In this document: positions 38,741-47,742 of the stretch, in pieces
Position numbering within the stretch: position 1 is the stretch's first letter
Layout: each line of letters opens with the position of its first letter
Assembly: GCF_947497555.1 (NCBI RefSeq)
Contig: NZ_CANMGY010000005.1
Coordinates: 62,001 to 126,000, forward strand
Direction of reading: 5' to 3'
Length of the DNA stretch: 64,000 nt
DNA from: an uncultured Umboniibacter sp.
Lineage (GTDB): Bacteria > Pseudomonadota > Gammaproteobacteria > Pseudomonadales > DSM-25080
Notes under the pieces: model-generated
What the model was told of the DNA's origin: nothing
The model's input: the letters and a program-made list of their open reading frames with translations, nothing else
The model's database searches: none
Made by a program: the position numbers and the translations under genes

Positions 38741-39253
38741 TTATTCGTGACTTGCTTCAGAGTCGCTATGGTGGGAGCGAGCGTTACCCACTCGGATGAT
38801 ATCCAACACCACCTCCTCAGAGAATATGGATTTTGAAAGGTATTGCTGAGCACCTTTTGCGGTGACGAGTATTAATCCGCGCTCGGTTTCTACTAGCGAT
38901 GAGACATCCGTCCAGTTGATGTTTGTAATGGTGTTACCACTTCGCGTTTCGATACCCTGTTCGTCAAGACTGAGCGTGACCTGCCGACCGCCTGTACGTC
39001 CTATCATTTGGCGAGTTAGCCACCACGCTCGTTTGTAACGAATATGAAGTAGCTCGATTAAGCCAAGGGCTAAGATAAACAAGCCGAGTGACTTTGGCTG
39101 GTCTGTCCACATTAGTGCAAAGATACCTAGAGAAAGCATCATTAAAGGGAAAACGAAGTTCGGTCTCGCACTTTTATTGTAAGCCTTTGATTCATCGAAG
39201 CATTCGCCGAGGTATTCTTTAGAAAGGACGAATTGAGTTGTATAGGGCTGCAT
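38741..39253 (-). CDS. YcxB-like membrane protein
   Basis: A 170-residue protein with two adjacent membrane helices (about residues 33-70, MMLSLGIFALMWTD then LGLFILALGLIELL) and a C-terminal YcxB-like soluble domain (VTLSLDEQGIETRSGN, INWTDVSSLVETERGLILV). This family has no known biochemical function. GAGG lies upstream of the ATG. A decayed monooxygenase fragment begins within 50 bases upstream of it. Confidence 0.8.
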   Translation of the reverse strand: MQPYTTQFVLSKEYLGECFDESKAYNKSARPNFVFPLMMLSLGIFALMWTDQPKSLGLFILALGLIELLHIRYKRAWWLTRQMIGRTGGRQVTLSLDEQGIETRSGNTITNINWTDVSSLVETERGLILVTAKGAQQYLSKSIFSEEVVLDIIRVGNARSHHSDSEASHE

Positions 39254-39298
39254 TTAAACCTCGTTATCTATGTTTTGCGAGCTAGCTCGATGCAATAA

Positions 39299-39526
39299 GC
39301 CCTCGGTGCGCGTAGATTATCTGACTTGGACCAGAGCTTCAGTCTAAGTTAGCAGCTCTATATCTCTACGGCAATTGGGTGGCCAGTATTCAATTAAGGA
39401 GCTGGTTGAAAGGGTACTCACTGGGCGAACTGCCAATAATCGACACGCTGGGCACTCAACATCTTTAAAAAATGGGGTTTTCAAGACAGATTGCACAAAG
39501 CAATTAAGAGATCCATTACGGTTTAG
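39299..39526 (+). pseudogene. Decayed 3' end of a flavin-containing monooxygenase gene
   Basis: This stretch aligns base for base with the end of the intact monooxygenase at 1654-2955. At 39319 ATC-TGA matches ATC-TGG at 2743, so a tryptophan has become a stop. GPELQSKLAALYLYGNW then matches PGAELQSKLAAQHLLGNW. A frameshift leads to SIKELVERVL (SIKALIEREL in the intact copy), another to IDT, and the tail DRLHKAIKRSITV ending at TAG 39524 matches ARLKKEIKRSISA. Only about the last 71 codons remain and no promoter or start is left. It is a remnant of a related gene, not a fresh duplicate. Confidence 0.88.
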
Positions 39527-39635
39527 AAGCTGACACTGCTACGCTAGCGAACTGAATTTTGTGCCATTCGAGTGGATATTGGATCGGTAAAAGCAAGCTT
39601 TGAAGGATGATTCTGGAATTTTGAAAGGAAATAAT

Positions 39636-39712
<77 letters not shown>

Positions 39713-39747
39713 ATGTCGTTTGCAAGAATTTGCGTCAACAGGTGGGC

Positions 39748-39775
39748 ATTATATTGAGCGCCAATGTAGATGCAA
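39748..39775 (-). promoter_or_regulatory. Sigma-70 promoter of tRNA-Val
   Basis: On the minus strand TTGCAT (39770-39775) and a consensus TATAAT (39748-39753) are separated by 16 bases, about 35 bases upstream of the tRNA 5' end. Confidence 0.8.
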
Positions 39776-39806
39776 GAACTTTTTGAGAAAATAGCAACAA
39801 TAACAG

Positions 39807-41783
39807 CTACTTAAATAACTTATCACGCATTGCACTTAATTCATCACGTAACCGAGCTGCCTTTTCGAACTCAAGATCCTGTGCTGCCTGCAACATCGCC
39901 TTCTCGACTTCAGCAAGACTCTTTTCGGTGACAATTTCCTGAGTATTATCAACCTTAACGCGGCGCTTAGATTTACCAGGGATCGTACCTGCCTCAAGAA
40001 TATCTTCTACAGACTTCTTCACTCCAACTGGAGTAATACCATGCGCTTCGTTATAGGCAATTTGCTTAGCCCTTCTGCGCTCCGTTTCATCGATTGCTCG
40101 CTTCATCGAGCCGGTGATTTTGTCCGCGTAAAGGATTGCCTTACCGTTAACATTACGAGCGGCTCGACCAATAGTCTGAATTAGCGAACGATCGGAACGA
40201 AGAAACCCCTCTTTGTCCGCGTCCAAAATCGTGACGAGCGATACCTCCGGCATATCCAAGCCTTCTCGGAGTAAATTGATACCTACTAGTACATCGAACT
40301 CACCAATCCGGAGATCGCGAATGATCTCTACCCGTTCTACGGTGTCGATGTCAGAGTGCAAATAGCGAACTTTAACCCCTGCATCAGACAGATAGTCCGT
40401 TAAATCTTCCGCCATACGCTTGGTTAACACCGTAACCAAAACCCTCTCACTAACCCCTACGCGAATATGGATCTCCGATAGCAAGTCATCCACCTGTGTT
40501 GTCGCGGGCCTCACCTCAAGCTCTGGGTCAATCAAGCCCGTTGGACGTACCACCATTTCCGCGATGTTATCCTCGTGCTCTGCCTCATAGGTTGAGGGCG
40601 TTGCGGAGATAAACAACATCTGTGGCGCTAGGGCTTCCCATTCTTCAAACTTTAGCGGTCGATTATCCATTGCCGAAGGTAAGCGAAAACCGTATTCAAC
40701 CAAGTTTTCCTTTCGACTTCTATCGCCCTTATACATTGCCCCGATCTGCGGCACACTAACGTGCGATTCATCAATAAACAGCAAGGCATCGTCCGGCAAA
40801 TAGTCAAAGAGTGTTGGCGGCGCAGCACCGGGTGGTCGACCGGATAGATAGCGAGAATAATTCTCAACCCCCGAGCAATAACCCAGTTCGTTCAACATTT
40901 CTAAATCATACTTAGTACGCTGTTCTAAGCGCTGAGCCTCAACGAGGCGATCATGCTCGCGCAGATAGGCTAAACGGTCCACTAGCTCCGCCTTGATGTC
41001 ATCTAGCACGCCTAAGACCGTTTCCCGGGGCGTTACATAGTGGGACTTGGGATACACCGTAGCGCGAGTCACACGTTGGCTTACCTTCCCTGTTAATGGG
41101 TCAAACCAACTAATTTGCTCAATCTCCTCGTCAAACAATTCAACACGCAGAGCTTGATGCTCTGAGTCCGCAGGGAAGATGTCTATGACGTCGCCGTTTA
41201 CCCGAAAGGTAGAGCGCTGGAATACTTGGTCATTACGGGTGTACTGTAGCTCCGCTAAACGCCGGAGGATCTCACGTTGATCAATTCTATCGCCCTTGCG
41301 AACAATGAGGACCATCTTCAGATAGGATTCGGGATTACCCAAACCATAAATAGCGCTTACGGTAGCCACCACTAGACAGTCTCTTCGCTCCATCAGCGAT
41401 TTGGTAGCACTTAAGCGCATCTGTTCGATGTGTTCGTTGACTGAGGCGTCTTTTTCAATATAAGTATCTGACGCTGCCACGTAGGCCTCAGGTTGGTAGT
41501 AATCGTAGTATGAGACGAAGTACTCAACGGCGTTATTAGGGAAGAATTCCTTGAACTCACCGTAGAGCTGAGCCGCCAGAGTTTTGTTATGCGCCATAAC
41601 AATGGTCGGACGATCAAGCTGAGCAACAATATTGGCCACCGAAAAGGTTTTACCTGAACCTGTTACCCCAAGTAAGGTCTGAGCACTTAAGCCATTATTA
41701 AAACCTTCAACCAAGGATTTAATCGCCGCAGGTTGATCACCGGCTGGCTGATATTTAGACACTAACTCGAACGATTTTGACAT
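39807..41783 (-). CDS. uvrB: Excinuclease ABC subunit B
   Basis: DNA-damage verification helicase of nucleotide excision repair; 658 residues from ATG 41783, which has AGGTG upstream and matches the family start (a GTG at 41792 is less likely). It shows Walker [10 protein letters not shown] near residue 40, the beta-hairpin region [12 protein letters not shown], the Walker B DESH, helicase motif [12 protein letters not shown], and a C-terminal UVR domain ([13 protein letters not shown]) for UvrC and UvrA contact. It stands alone; uvrA and uvrC are not here. A photolyase-like gene at 26842 gives a second UV-repair route. Confidence 0.98.
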   Translation of the reverse strand: MSKSFELVSKYQPAGDQPAAIKSLVEGFNNGLSAQTLLGVTGSGKTFSVANIVAQLDRPTIVMAHNKTLAAQLYGEFKEFFPNNAVEYFVSYYDYYQPEAYVAASDTYIEKDASVNEHIEQMRLSATKSLMERRDCLVVATVSAIYGLGNPESYLKMVLIVRKGDRIDQREILRRLAELQYTRNDQVFQRSTFRVNGDVIDIFPADSEHQALRVELFDEEIEQISWFDPLTGKVSQRVTRATVYPKSHYVTPRETVLGVLDDIKAELVDRLAYLREHDRLVEAQRLEQRTKYDLEMLNELGYCSGVENYSRYLSGRPPGAAPPTLFDYLPDDALLFIDESHVSVPQIGAMYKGDRSRKENLVEYGFRLPSAMDNRPLKFEEWEALAPQMLFISATPSTYEAEHEDNIAEMVVRPTGLIDPELEVRPATTQVDDLLSEIHIRVGVSERVLVTVLTKRMAEDLTDYLSDAGVKVRYLHSDIDTVERVEIIRDLRIGEFDVLVGINLLREGLDMPEVSLVTILDADKEGFLRSDRSLIQTIGRAARNVNGKAILYADKITGSMKRAIDETERRRAKQIAYNEAHGITPVGVKKSVEDILEAGTIPGKSKRRVKVDNTQEIVTEKSLAEVEKAMLQAAQDLEFEKAARLRDELSAMRDKLFK

Positions 41784-41894
41784 ACCAAACACCTATAAGT
41801 AGAGCGAATAGTTTACTCAGCCATGAGCAGATTTCATAGCTCGGTGTTTTTTATAATAGATTCAACTAGTTAGCGTCTTTTTTTAAAAAATATG

Positions 41895-41922
41895 TTGACG
41901 AAAAAACTACCTGCGTTATGAT
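41895..41922 (+). promoter_or_regulatory. Promoter of the tRNA-Asn cluster
   Basis: TTGACG (41895-41900) and TATGAT (41917-41922) are separated by 16 bases. A GC-rich stretch (ACGCGCCG) follows the -10, as in promoters under stringent control. The first tRNA begins about 20 bases downstream. Confidence 0.8.
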
Positions 41923-41943
41923 ACGCGCCGAATTGAAAGAGAT

Positions 41944-42019
41944 TCCGCCTTAGCTCAGTTGGTAGAGCAACGGACTGTTAATCCGTGGGTCGCTGGTTCG
42001 AGCCCAGCAGGCGGAGCCA
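41944..42019 (+). tRNA. tRNA-Asn (anticodon GTT), copy 1
   Basis: A 76-base tRNA with encoded CCA. The acceptor TCCGCCT pairs with AGGCGGA. The anticodon arm ACGGA, loop CTGTTAA, TCCGT gives GTT. It is the first of three identical copies. Confidence 0.98.
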
Positions 42020-42037
42020 ATTTCTTCAATTCATGAT

Positions 42038-42113
42038 TCCGCCTTAGCTCAGTTGGTAGAGCAACGGACTGTTAATCCGTGGGTCGCTGGTTCGAGCCCA
42101 GCAGGCGGAGCCA
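42038..42113 (+). tRNA. tRNA-Asn (anticodon GTT), copy 2
   Basis: Identical in all 76 bases to copies 1 and 3. It lies 18 bases after copy 1 and is expected to be processed from the same precursor. Confidence 0.98.
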
Positions 42114-42154
42114 CTTTAAGTAATACCAGAAACACCGTAGTAAATTTTAGATAT

Positions 42155-42230
42155 TCCGCCTTAGCTCAGTTGGTAGAGCAACGGACTGTTAATCCGTGGG
42201 TCGCTGGTTCGAGCCCAGCAGGCGGAGCCA
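42155..42230 (+). tRNA. tRNA-Asn (anticodon GTT), copy 3
   Basis: Identical to the other two copies. It follows copy 2 by 41 bases and ends 18 bases before the convergent comEA-like gene. No clear terminator is seen. Confidence 0.98.
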
Positions 42231-42248
42231 TCTAAGACCGCTACGTAC

Positions 42249-42551
42249 TTAACTTGCCAGTTTAATTCTCTCCCTATTCTCCTCCAGTGTCTTTGGCCCG
42301 ATCCCAACTACCTCTGAAAGTTGCTCTATGTGCTCGTAGGGACCAAATTCATCTCTATACTTAATAATTGCCCGTGCTTTCACTAGTCCAACGCCGACGA
42401 GCTTGGCGGCTATCTCTTCCGCACTGGCTTCATTAACGTTAACAATTAGTACTTCAGGCACACGCCCTTCTCCCTCCGCTTGCGCGACGGTGACTTGGCT
42501 CAAAGCTAGATTTAAAACTAAGAATAACGCGAAAGAAAATAAACGAATCAT
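42249..42551 (-). CDS. ComEA-like helix-hairpin-helix protein
   Basis: Exported DNA-binding protein of 100 residues. ATG 42551 has GGAG seven bases upstream and opens a signal peptide (MIRLFSFALFLVLNLALS). The mature part has two helix-hairpin-helix elements: VNEASAEEIAAKLVGVGLVKARAI and YEHIEQLSEVVGIGPKTLEENRERI. In competent bacteria ComEA pulls incoming DNA through the periplasm; small stand-alone copies like this occur in many gammaproteobacteria. Participation in transformation is likely but not shown. Confidence 0.9.
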   Translation of the reverse strand: MIRLFSFALFLVLNLALSQVTVAQAEGEGRVPEVLIVNVNEASAEEIAAKLVGVGLVKARAIIKYRDEFGPYEHIEQLSEVVGIGPKTLEENRERIKLAS

Positions 42552-42618
42552 ATTAATACTCCGATATAGGTTAGAAGTACGCAGCAAACTCACTACGTAC
42601 CACTAAACTACCGAAGTA

Positions 42619-43326
42619 TCAGTGAAGTGACGACTCCACTTCTGTGTTGATTTCATGAAGAACCTGTAGTGGATTATCGGCCTGAGTAATCGGCCGGCCG
42701 ACAACCAGAAAATCGCTACCGTCCGTAATCGCCTTCGCCGGGGTAACAATGCGGTGTTGATCACCAGCGTCGGCTCCCGAAGGACGAATCCCTGGCGTAA
42801 CCAACAAAAAGTCCGAACCTAACTCGGCTTTGAGACGCTTTGCTTCCTGAGCAGAACACACTACGCCATCTAGCCCCGCTTCCTTTGCAAGCTTTGCATA
42901 GTGAAGGACCCGTTCCTCGATAGCACCGGGTATATCTAGGTGATCAAGATCAGATTGCGCAGTACTAGTAAGAACCGTCACTGCAATCAACAACGGTCGT
43001 TTATCCAAATCCTTCAACGCATCGGCTGCAGCTTTCATCATTGCAAAACCACCGCTCGCGTGCACATTTACCATCCAAACGCCAAGTGTCGCAGAAGCGC
43101 TTACGGCACCCGCTACCGTATTAGGGATATCATGGTACTTAAGATCTAGAAAGACGTCGAAACCTCGGTCTACGAGCTTCTGGACCAATTGTGGGCCACA
43201 GTAGGTAAACAATTCTTTACCAACCTTAAGACGACAGCGTTGTGGATCCAACCGTTCTATCATTGCTAGTACATCTGTTTCATTCGTATAGTCTAACGCT
43301 ATCACAACACGATTTTCATCGTTCAC
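42619..43326 (-). CDS. pyrF: Orotidine 5'-phosphate decarboxylase
   Basis: Last step of UMP synthesis. The start is GTG 43326, giving 235 residues; it overlaps the lapB stop by four bases (GTGA) and has AGGAG eight bases upstream. Starting further up would overlap lapB deeply and add 20 odd residues. The catalytic K-x-x-D segment is DLKYHDIPNT, and TPGIRP with VGRPIT forms the phosphate site. Order lapA-lapB-pyrF is conserved in gammaproteobacteria. Confidence 0.96.
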   Translation of the reverse strand: MNDENRVVIALDYTNETDVLAMIERLDPQRCRLKVGKELFTYCGPQLVQKLVDRGFDVFLDLKYHDIPNTVAGAVSASATLGVWMVNVHASGGFAMMKAAADALKDLDKRPLLIAVTVLTSTAQSDLDHLDIPGAIEERVLHYAKLAKEAGLDGVVCSAQEAKRLKAELGSDFLLVTPGIRPSGADAGDQHRIVTPAKAITDGSDFLVVGRPITQADNPLQVLHEINTEVESSLH

Positions 43327-44516
43327 AACTTCACTCCTACATCGTAATTCGAAACAATGCTTTCCCATTCCTTGCAGCTTGGGCAATTCCAGTGCAACTG
43401 GTGCCCCTTAAAACCACAATTGGTGCATTTAAATAAACTGTGCTGCCCTATTCGCTCAGCAATAACTCTTTGCACGAGTGCTAGTTCAGATCCAAGCCCA
43501 CTCGGCTCATGACGCAACACATCGAGATAGAGCTTCGTTGCAATGAGCGAAGCGGTAGTAGCCATCAGTTCAGTCAACTTAAGTTTTACTTCGGCATCCG
43601 CAGGTCCTTTTAGTGACACTAAGGTGCGTAGGTAAAACAGCTGAAACACTTCTGGTGCTCCCTCTTTAATGGCATTACTTAAATATTTTAAAAAGCCATT
43701 TAGATCTTGGTCTGAATAGTAAAGATCATTAGCATAGCTAAGATAGTGAGGAACGCGCGCTCGATCATGATCGATAACCTTCGCCAGTATTTTCTTTGCC
43801 TGACTAAATTTACCCTCTGCCTGCGCCAATTGAACTTCAACAAACCAACCCCTGGGGCAGTTAGCATCAGCTTCCCTCGCTAGTTTCAACCACTCTCGGG
43901 CGCTAGTGAAGTTACCGGATGAAATCGCGTCCTCTGCAATCTGTGCACACAGATGACTCTTCACTCTGCGTAGAGGTCGCGCTTTATTACTTAGGCTCAG
44001 ACGACGTGAACTCAGCCTATCGATAAGCTGCACGCCAGCCTCCCACTCGTGTTCCGATAGATGAATACCCAGTAGCTTCTGCGCAGCTAAGTCGCGGTAC
44101 TCATTCTTTTCTGAGACCAGCTCATCCAGAATACGTGCGGCACGATCAAATAGGCCGGACGATGAAAAGTCTAAGGCGAGCTCATACTTCGCACGAAATC
44201 GGTAGCTTGCATCAAGCCCGGGACGGGCCAAGAGGTTTTGATGAATGCGTATTGCACGGTCTGGCTGACCTTGGCGCCTTAAAAGCTGACCTAGGACAAA
44301 GTGTGTTTCTAGAGTCTGATCGTTCACCTCAAGCGCTTCGATGAATGAATCAACGGCACTATCGGGTTGTTCATCGATAAGATAGTTTAAACCGCGAAAA
44401 TAATTACTTTGATCGTCGGTACTCTCATTCTCATTTCGAGCACCACGACCCATAACCCAACCAATGGCTACTGCGACAAATAGGACCGCTAGCAAAAGGA
44501 AGGATTGGATATCCAT
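43323..44516 (-). CDS. lapB: Lipopolysaccharide assembly protein B
   Basis: Inner-membrane adaptor that, with FtsH, controls LpxC level and so lipopolysaccharide synthesis. It has 397 residues: one N-terminal membrane helix (residues 5-23), a chain of TPR repeats facing the cytosol (from GLNYLIDEQPDSAVDSF), and a C-terminal rubredoxin-like metal site with CTNCGFKG and CPSCKEW. It follows lapA without a gap and overlaps pyrF. Confidence 0.96.
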   Translation of the reverse strand: MDIQSFLLLAVLFVAVAIGWVMGRGARNENESTDDQSNYFRGLNYLIDEQPDSAVDSFIEALEVNDQTLETHFVLGQLLRRQGQPDRAIRIHQNLLARPGLDASYRFRAKYELALDFSSSGLFDRAARILDELVSEKNEYRDLAAQKLLGIHLSEHEWEAGVQLIDRLSSRRLSLSNKARPLRRVKSHLCAQIAEDAISSGNFTSAREWLKLAREADANCPRGWFVEVQLAQAEGKFSQAKKILAKVIDHDRARVPHYLSYANDLYYSDQDLNGFLKYLSNAIKEGAPEVFQLFYLRTLVSLKGPADAEVKLKLTELMATTASLIATKLYLDVLRHEPSGLGSELALVQRVIAERIGQHSLFKCTNCGFKGHQLHWNCPSCKEWESIVSNYDVGVKL

Positions 44517-44810
44517 TTAGTGAGATGCCTCACTTTTCTTCTTTCGGTCAAGTTCACGCTGCAAACGCTTCACTTTGAAGTGATTACCGGTACCAGCAAT
44601 ACCCAGTAGCAGTAGACTAGCGCCTAAGCCACAGATAAATGCACCGATTAGGGCAACGCCTAGAGGTAGATCAACGGGCTGCTGCAATAGAGGAATAACA
44701 ATTTCTACCGTGACTGCATTAAGCATAACAACGGCCGCGGCAAATATCGTAGCCGCAATGCAAACCACTATAACAAACCATTTTCGTAATGCTTTGAAGA
44801 AACGCTGCAT
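44517..44810 (-). CDS. lapA: Lipopolysaccharide assembly protein A
   Basis: Small 97-residue membrane protein with two helices (about residues 11-30 and 46-70) joined by a short loop with PLLQQPVDLPLGVA, and a basic coiled tail (HFKVKRLQRELDRKKK). This is the LapA/YciS layout. Its stop codon touches the lapB start, so both are coupled. A terminator lies upstream, after ihfB. Confidence 0.93.
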   Translation of the reverse strand: MQRFFKALRKWFVIVVCIAATIFAAAVVMLNAVTVEIVIPLLQQPVDLPLGVALIGAFICGLGASLLLLGIAGTGNHFKVKRLQRELDRKKKSEASH

Positions 44811-44832
44811 AGTAAATCTCTTTTCTGAAAAT

Positions 44833-44868
44833 AAAAAAGCGGTATGAAATGAATCATACCGCTTTTTT
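44833..44868. terminator. Bidirectional rho-independent terminator between ihfB and lapA
   Basis: A 15-base perfect inverted repeat (AAAAAAGCGGTATGA, 6-base loop, TCATACCGCTTTTTT) lies just after ihfB. It should stop the rpsA-ihfB transcript at least in part before lapA. Confidence 0.9.
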
Positions 44869-44888
44869 GGTCATCTGACACTAGCTAG

Positions 44889-45179
44889 TCACTGAATGAT
44901 ATTAACACGATCACGCATTTCCTTACCTGGCTTAAAGTGCGGGACAAATTTGCCCGACAAACTTACGGCCTCACCGGTCTTAGGATTACGCCCGACTCGA
45001 GGAGCACGGTAATGGAGCGAAAAGCTACCAAAGCCGCGAATTTCGATTCGGTCTCCCTCAGCAAGCATTTGAGACATCGTCTCAAGGATTGTCTTAACTG
45101 CCAACTCAACATCTTTAACGGACATTTGAGATTGGCGTTCTGCAATCCGCTCGATGAGCTCGGATTTTGTCATTGCCAT
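44889..45179 (-). CDS. ihfB: Integration host factor beta subunit
   Basis: Partner of IhfA in the DNA-bending heterodimer, 96 residues from ATG 45179. That start lies eight bases after AGGG; ATG 45173 (MTKSEL, the common annotation) is two codons later and equally possible. The sequence [36 protein letters not shown] and [11 protein letters not shown] is diagnostic of IHF-beta. Order rpsA-ihfB is conserved. Confidence 0.97.
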   Translation of the reverse strand: MAMTKSELIERIAERQSQMSVKDVELAVKTILETMSQMLAEGDRIEIRGFGSFSLHYRAPRVGRNPKTGEAVSLSGKFVPHFKPGKEMRDRVNIIQ

Positions 45180-45260
45180 TTCACTAACCCTCATTAGACG
45201 AAATACTTCGAATTCAGGGCGAGAGCGCTAGCATTGGGTGCCGAAGCACCCAAGTAGTCA

Positions 45261-46940
45261 TTAGTCCTTGCTAGCCATCTGTGCCTTGATAAGGTCACCG
45301 ATAGTTGCTGGAGCTAATGTATCGCTTCCGCTTGAGCGGTGCTCTTTGATTGCTGCTTTCTCGTCATCAACTTCTTTCGCTTTGATAGAGAGAGCGATAG
45401 CACGGTTCTTTCGATCGATGCTAACAATCTTAACTTCTAGAGACTCGCCTTCTTTAATAACGTTACGAGCGTCTTCTACTTTCTCGCGGCTTAGTTCAGA
45501 TGCTTTTAGAACACCTTCAACGTCGTCAGCTAGCTTGATAGTAGCGGCTTTAGCGTCTACAGATACCACTTCACCTGTAACGATACTGCCTTTGTCGTTC
45601 TTAGTAGCGTACTCGCTAAACGGATCCGACTCAAGCTGCTTGATGCCTAAAGAAATACGCTCACGCTCAGGGTCGATAGCTAGAATCACAGATTCAATCT
45701 CGTCGCCCTTCTTGAAGCTACGTACTGCTTCTTCACCAGCTTCATGCCAAGAGATATCTGACAAGTGAACTAGACCGTCAATGTTGCCGTCTAGACCGAT
45801 GAAGATACCGAAGTCAGTGATCGACTTGATCTTACCAGCAATCTTGTCGCCCTTAGCGAAACGAGAAGCAAATGCATCCCATGGGTTTTCTTGACACTGC
45901 TTGAGACCAAGCGAGATACGACGACGTTCTTCGTCGATATCAAGAACCATAACGTTAAGCTCGTCGCCTACGTTAACAACCTTAGATGGGTGAATGTTCT
46001 TGTTAGTCCAATCCATTTCAGAAACGTGGATAAGACCTTCAACGCCCTCTTCAAGCTCTGCGAAACAACCGTAGTCAGTTAGGTTAGTAACAACTGCTGT
46101 AGTACGCGCGCCTTCAGGGTAACGCTGAGTGATTGATACCCATGGATCTTCACCCAATTGCTTAAGGCCAAGAGAAACACGGTTACGCTCACGATCAAAC
46201 TTAAGAACTTTAACGTCGATTTCGTCACCAACATTCACGATCTCGCTTGGGTGCTTAATGCGCTTCCAAGCCATATCGGTGATGTGTAGTAGACCGTCAA
46301 CGCCGCCTAGATCAACGAAAGCACCGTAATCGGTAAGGTTCTTAACGATACCTTTAACAGCCATGCCTTCCTGAAGTGAAGCAAGTAGCTCTTCACGTTC
46401 TTCGCTGTTAGAACTTTCTAGCACAGCACGACGTGAAACAACAACGTTGTTACGCTTCTGATCAAGCTTAATTACTTTAAACTCAAGCTCTTTGCCTTCT
46501 AGGTGAGTCGTTTCGCGCACTGGGCGAACGTCTACCAAAGAACCAGGCAAGAAAGCACGGATAGAGTTTAGGTCAACAGTGAAACCACCTTTAACCTTGC
46601 CGTTAATAATACCTTTAACGACTTCATTTGCTTCGAAAGCAGCTTCAAGAGTGGTCCAAGCTTCTGCGCGCTTAGCCTTCTCACGTGATAGGCGGGTTTC
46701 ACCCCAACCATCTTCTACTGCTTCCAACGCGACTTGAACTGATTCGCCAACAACAGCGGTGAATTCACCGGCTTCGTTTAGGAATTGGCTCTTTGGGATG
46801 ACACCTTCTGACTTAAGGCCAGCGTGTACAGTTACCCAGTCGTTATCAATCGCAACGATTTCACCAGTGATAATTGAACCTGGTTCCATGTTGACTTCGT
46901 TCAAGCTCGCTTCAAAAAGCTCAGCGAAATTTTCGCTCAT
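45261..46940 (-). CDS. rpsA: Ribosomal protein bS1
   Basis: Large 30S protein that recruits structured mRNAs; 559 residues, as in E. coli (557). Six S1 RNA-binding domains are present. The first two bind the ribosome; the later ones show the repeated pattern G..V.G.V...T.YG.FV.L..GV.GL.H.S..., for example [20 protein letters not shown] and [16 protein letters not shown]. Only a weak ribosome site (AGGT) precedes the ATG, as is usual for rpsA, which represses its own translation. Two hairpins lie in the leader. Confidence 0.98.
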   Translation of the reverse strand: MSENFAELFEASLNEVNMEPGSIITGEIVAIDNDWVTVHAGLKSEGVIPKSQFLNEAGEFTAVVGESVQVALEAVEDGWGETRLSREKAKRAEAWTTLEAAFEANEVVKGIINGKVKGGFTVDLNSIRAFLPGSLVDVRPVRETTHLEGKELEFKVIKLDQKRNNVVVSRRAVLESSNSEEREELLASLQEGMAVKGIVKNLTDYGAFVDLGGVDGLLHITDMAWKRIKHPSEIVNVGDEIDVKVLKFDRERNRVSLGLKQLGEDPWVSITQRYPEGARTTAVVTNLTDYGCFAELEEGVEGLIHVSEMDWTNKNIHPSKVVNVGDELNVMVLDIDEERRRISLGLKQCQENPWDAFASRFAKGDKIAGKIKSITDFGIFIGLDGNIDGLVHLSDISWHEAGEEAVRSFKKGDEIESVILAIDPERERISLGIKQLESDPFSEYATKNDKGSIVTGEVVSVDAKAATIKLADDVEGVLKASELSREKVEDARNVIKEGESLEVKIVSIDRKNRAIALSIKAKEVDDEKAAIKEHRSSGSDTLAPATIGDLIKAQMASKD

Positions 46941-46963
46941 TCGTATACCTACGATAGTTGTAC

Positions 46964-47001
46964 GGGCTGTTATTAGCCCTTCCTTGCACCTCGCTGCAAG
47001 G
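46964..47001 (-). promoter_or_regulatory. Structured leader of rpsA
   Basis: The rpsA leader can form two hairpins: CCTTGCA/TGCAAGG with loop GCGAGG (46982-47001), and GGGCT/AGCCC with a 6-base loop (46964-46979). With a weak Shine-Dalgarno site this resembles the autoregulated rpsA leader of E. coli in general layout. No detailed homology was established. Confidence 0.45.
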
Positions 47002-47067
47002 TCCGGTTAGTAAAAGTCATAGCGGCACTACGAGGGCACATGCTACAACTGAAATAAAACAGTTAAA

Positions 47068-47742
47068 TTAACGAGAACCCACGAATTCAATGATTAAATC
47101 AACGACTTCTTTGATTGAAAGAGACGTTGAATCGATGGTCAATGCATCGGCGGCGGCCTTAAGCGGCGCAGTCGCTCGATTCATATCACGATCATCACGA
47201 ATTCGGATATCCTCTAAAACGGCGGCAAGGCTAACATTAACGCCTTTATTTTTCAACTGTTTATAGCGCCTATCGGCACGCTCTTCCGCACTAGCGGTCA
47301 GGAAAATCTTATAGTGACTCTCGGGGAAAACCACCGTGCCCATATCTCGGCCGTCCGCCACTAAGCCAGGTGACTTAACGAAGTGGCGCTGATAGTCCAA
47401 TAATGCTGCCCGCACCGCCTTTAGGGGTGCTACCACTGAGGCTTTTGCTCCCGTTGACTCCAGACGAACTTCATCAGTGATATTTTCACCTTCAAGCAGA
47501 ACCTGAACCGGCTCTTCTGCGCTGCTCACCGCGAAATCAAGACGCATGGTTTGGGCAATAGCCGCCACAGCCGCTTCGTCCGTTGGACTAACACCGCGCT
47601 TTTCGGCTGCGATTGCCACTACACGGTACAGCGCACCACTATCTAAAAGGTGGTAACCCAGCGCCTGCGCTACCATCACCGCAGCGGTGCCCTTACCGGC
47701 ACCACTAGGACCATCAATACATACTACGGGAAAATCAACCAT
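47068..47742 (-). CDS. cmk: Cytidylate kinase
   Basis: Phosphorylates CMP and dCMP. It has 224 residues from ATG 47742, which overlaps the aroA stop by eight bases; a TTG three codons earlier is less likely. The P-loop is GPSGAGKGT at residues 10-18. The CMP-binding region holds DGRDMGTVVFP, and the lid region DIRIRDDRDMNR. It sits between the aromatic pathway genes and rpsA, the usual place. Confidence 0.96.
   Translation of the reverse strand: MVDFPVVCIDGPSGAGKGTAAVMVAQALGYHLLDSGALYRVVAIAAEKRGVSPTDEAAVAAIAQTMRLDFAVSSAEEPVQVLLEGENITDEVRLESTGAKASVVAPLKAVRAALLDYQRHFVKSPGLVADGRDMGTVVFPESHYKIFLTASAEERADRRYKQLKNKGVNVSLAAVLEDIRIRDDRDMNRATAPLKAAADALTIDSTSLSIKEVVDLIIEFVGSR

Noticed and set aside
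38587-38799. 70-codon plus-strand frame
   Set aside because: It overlaps the 3' end of the YcxB-like gene, has no recognisable product, and starts in the short gap beside the DM13 gene.
41944-42230. Three evenly repeated 76-base units that could look like a CRISPR or tandem repeat
   Set aside because: Each unit folds as tRNA-Asn with an encoded CCA.
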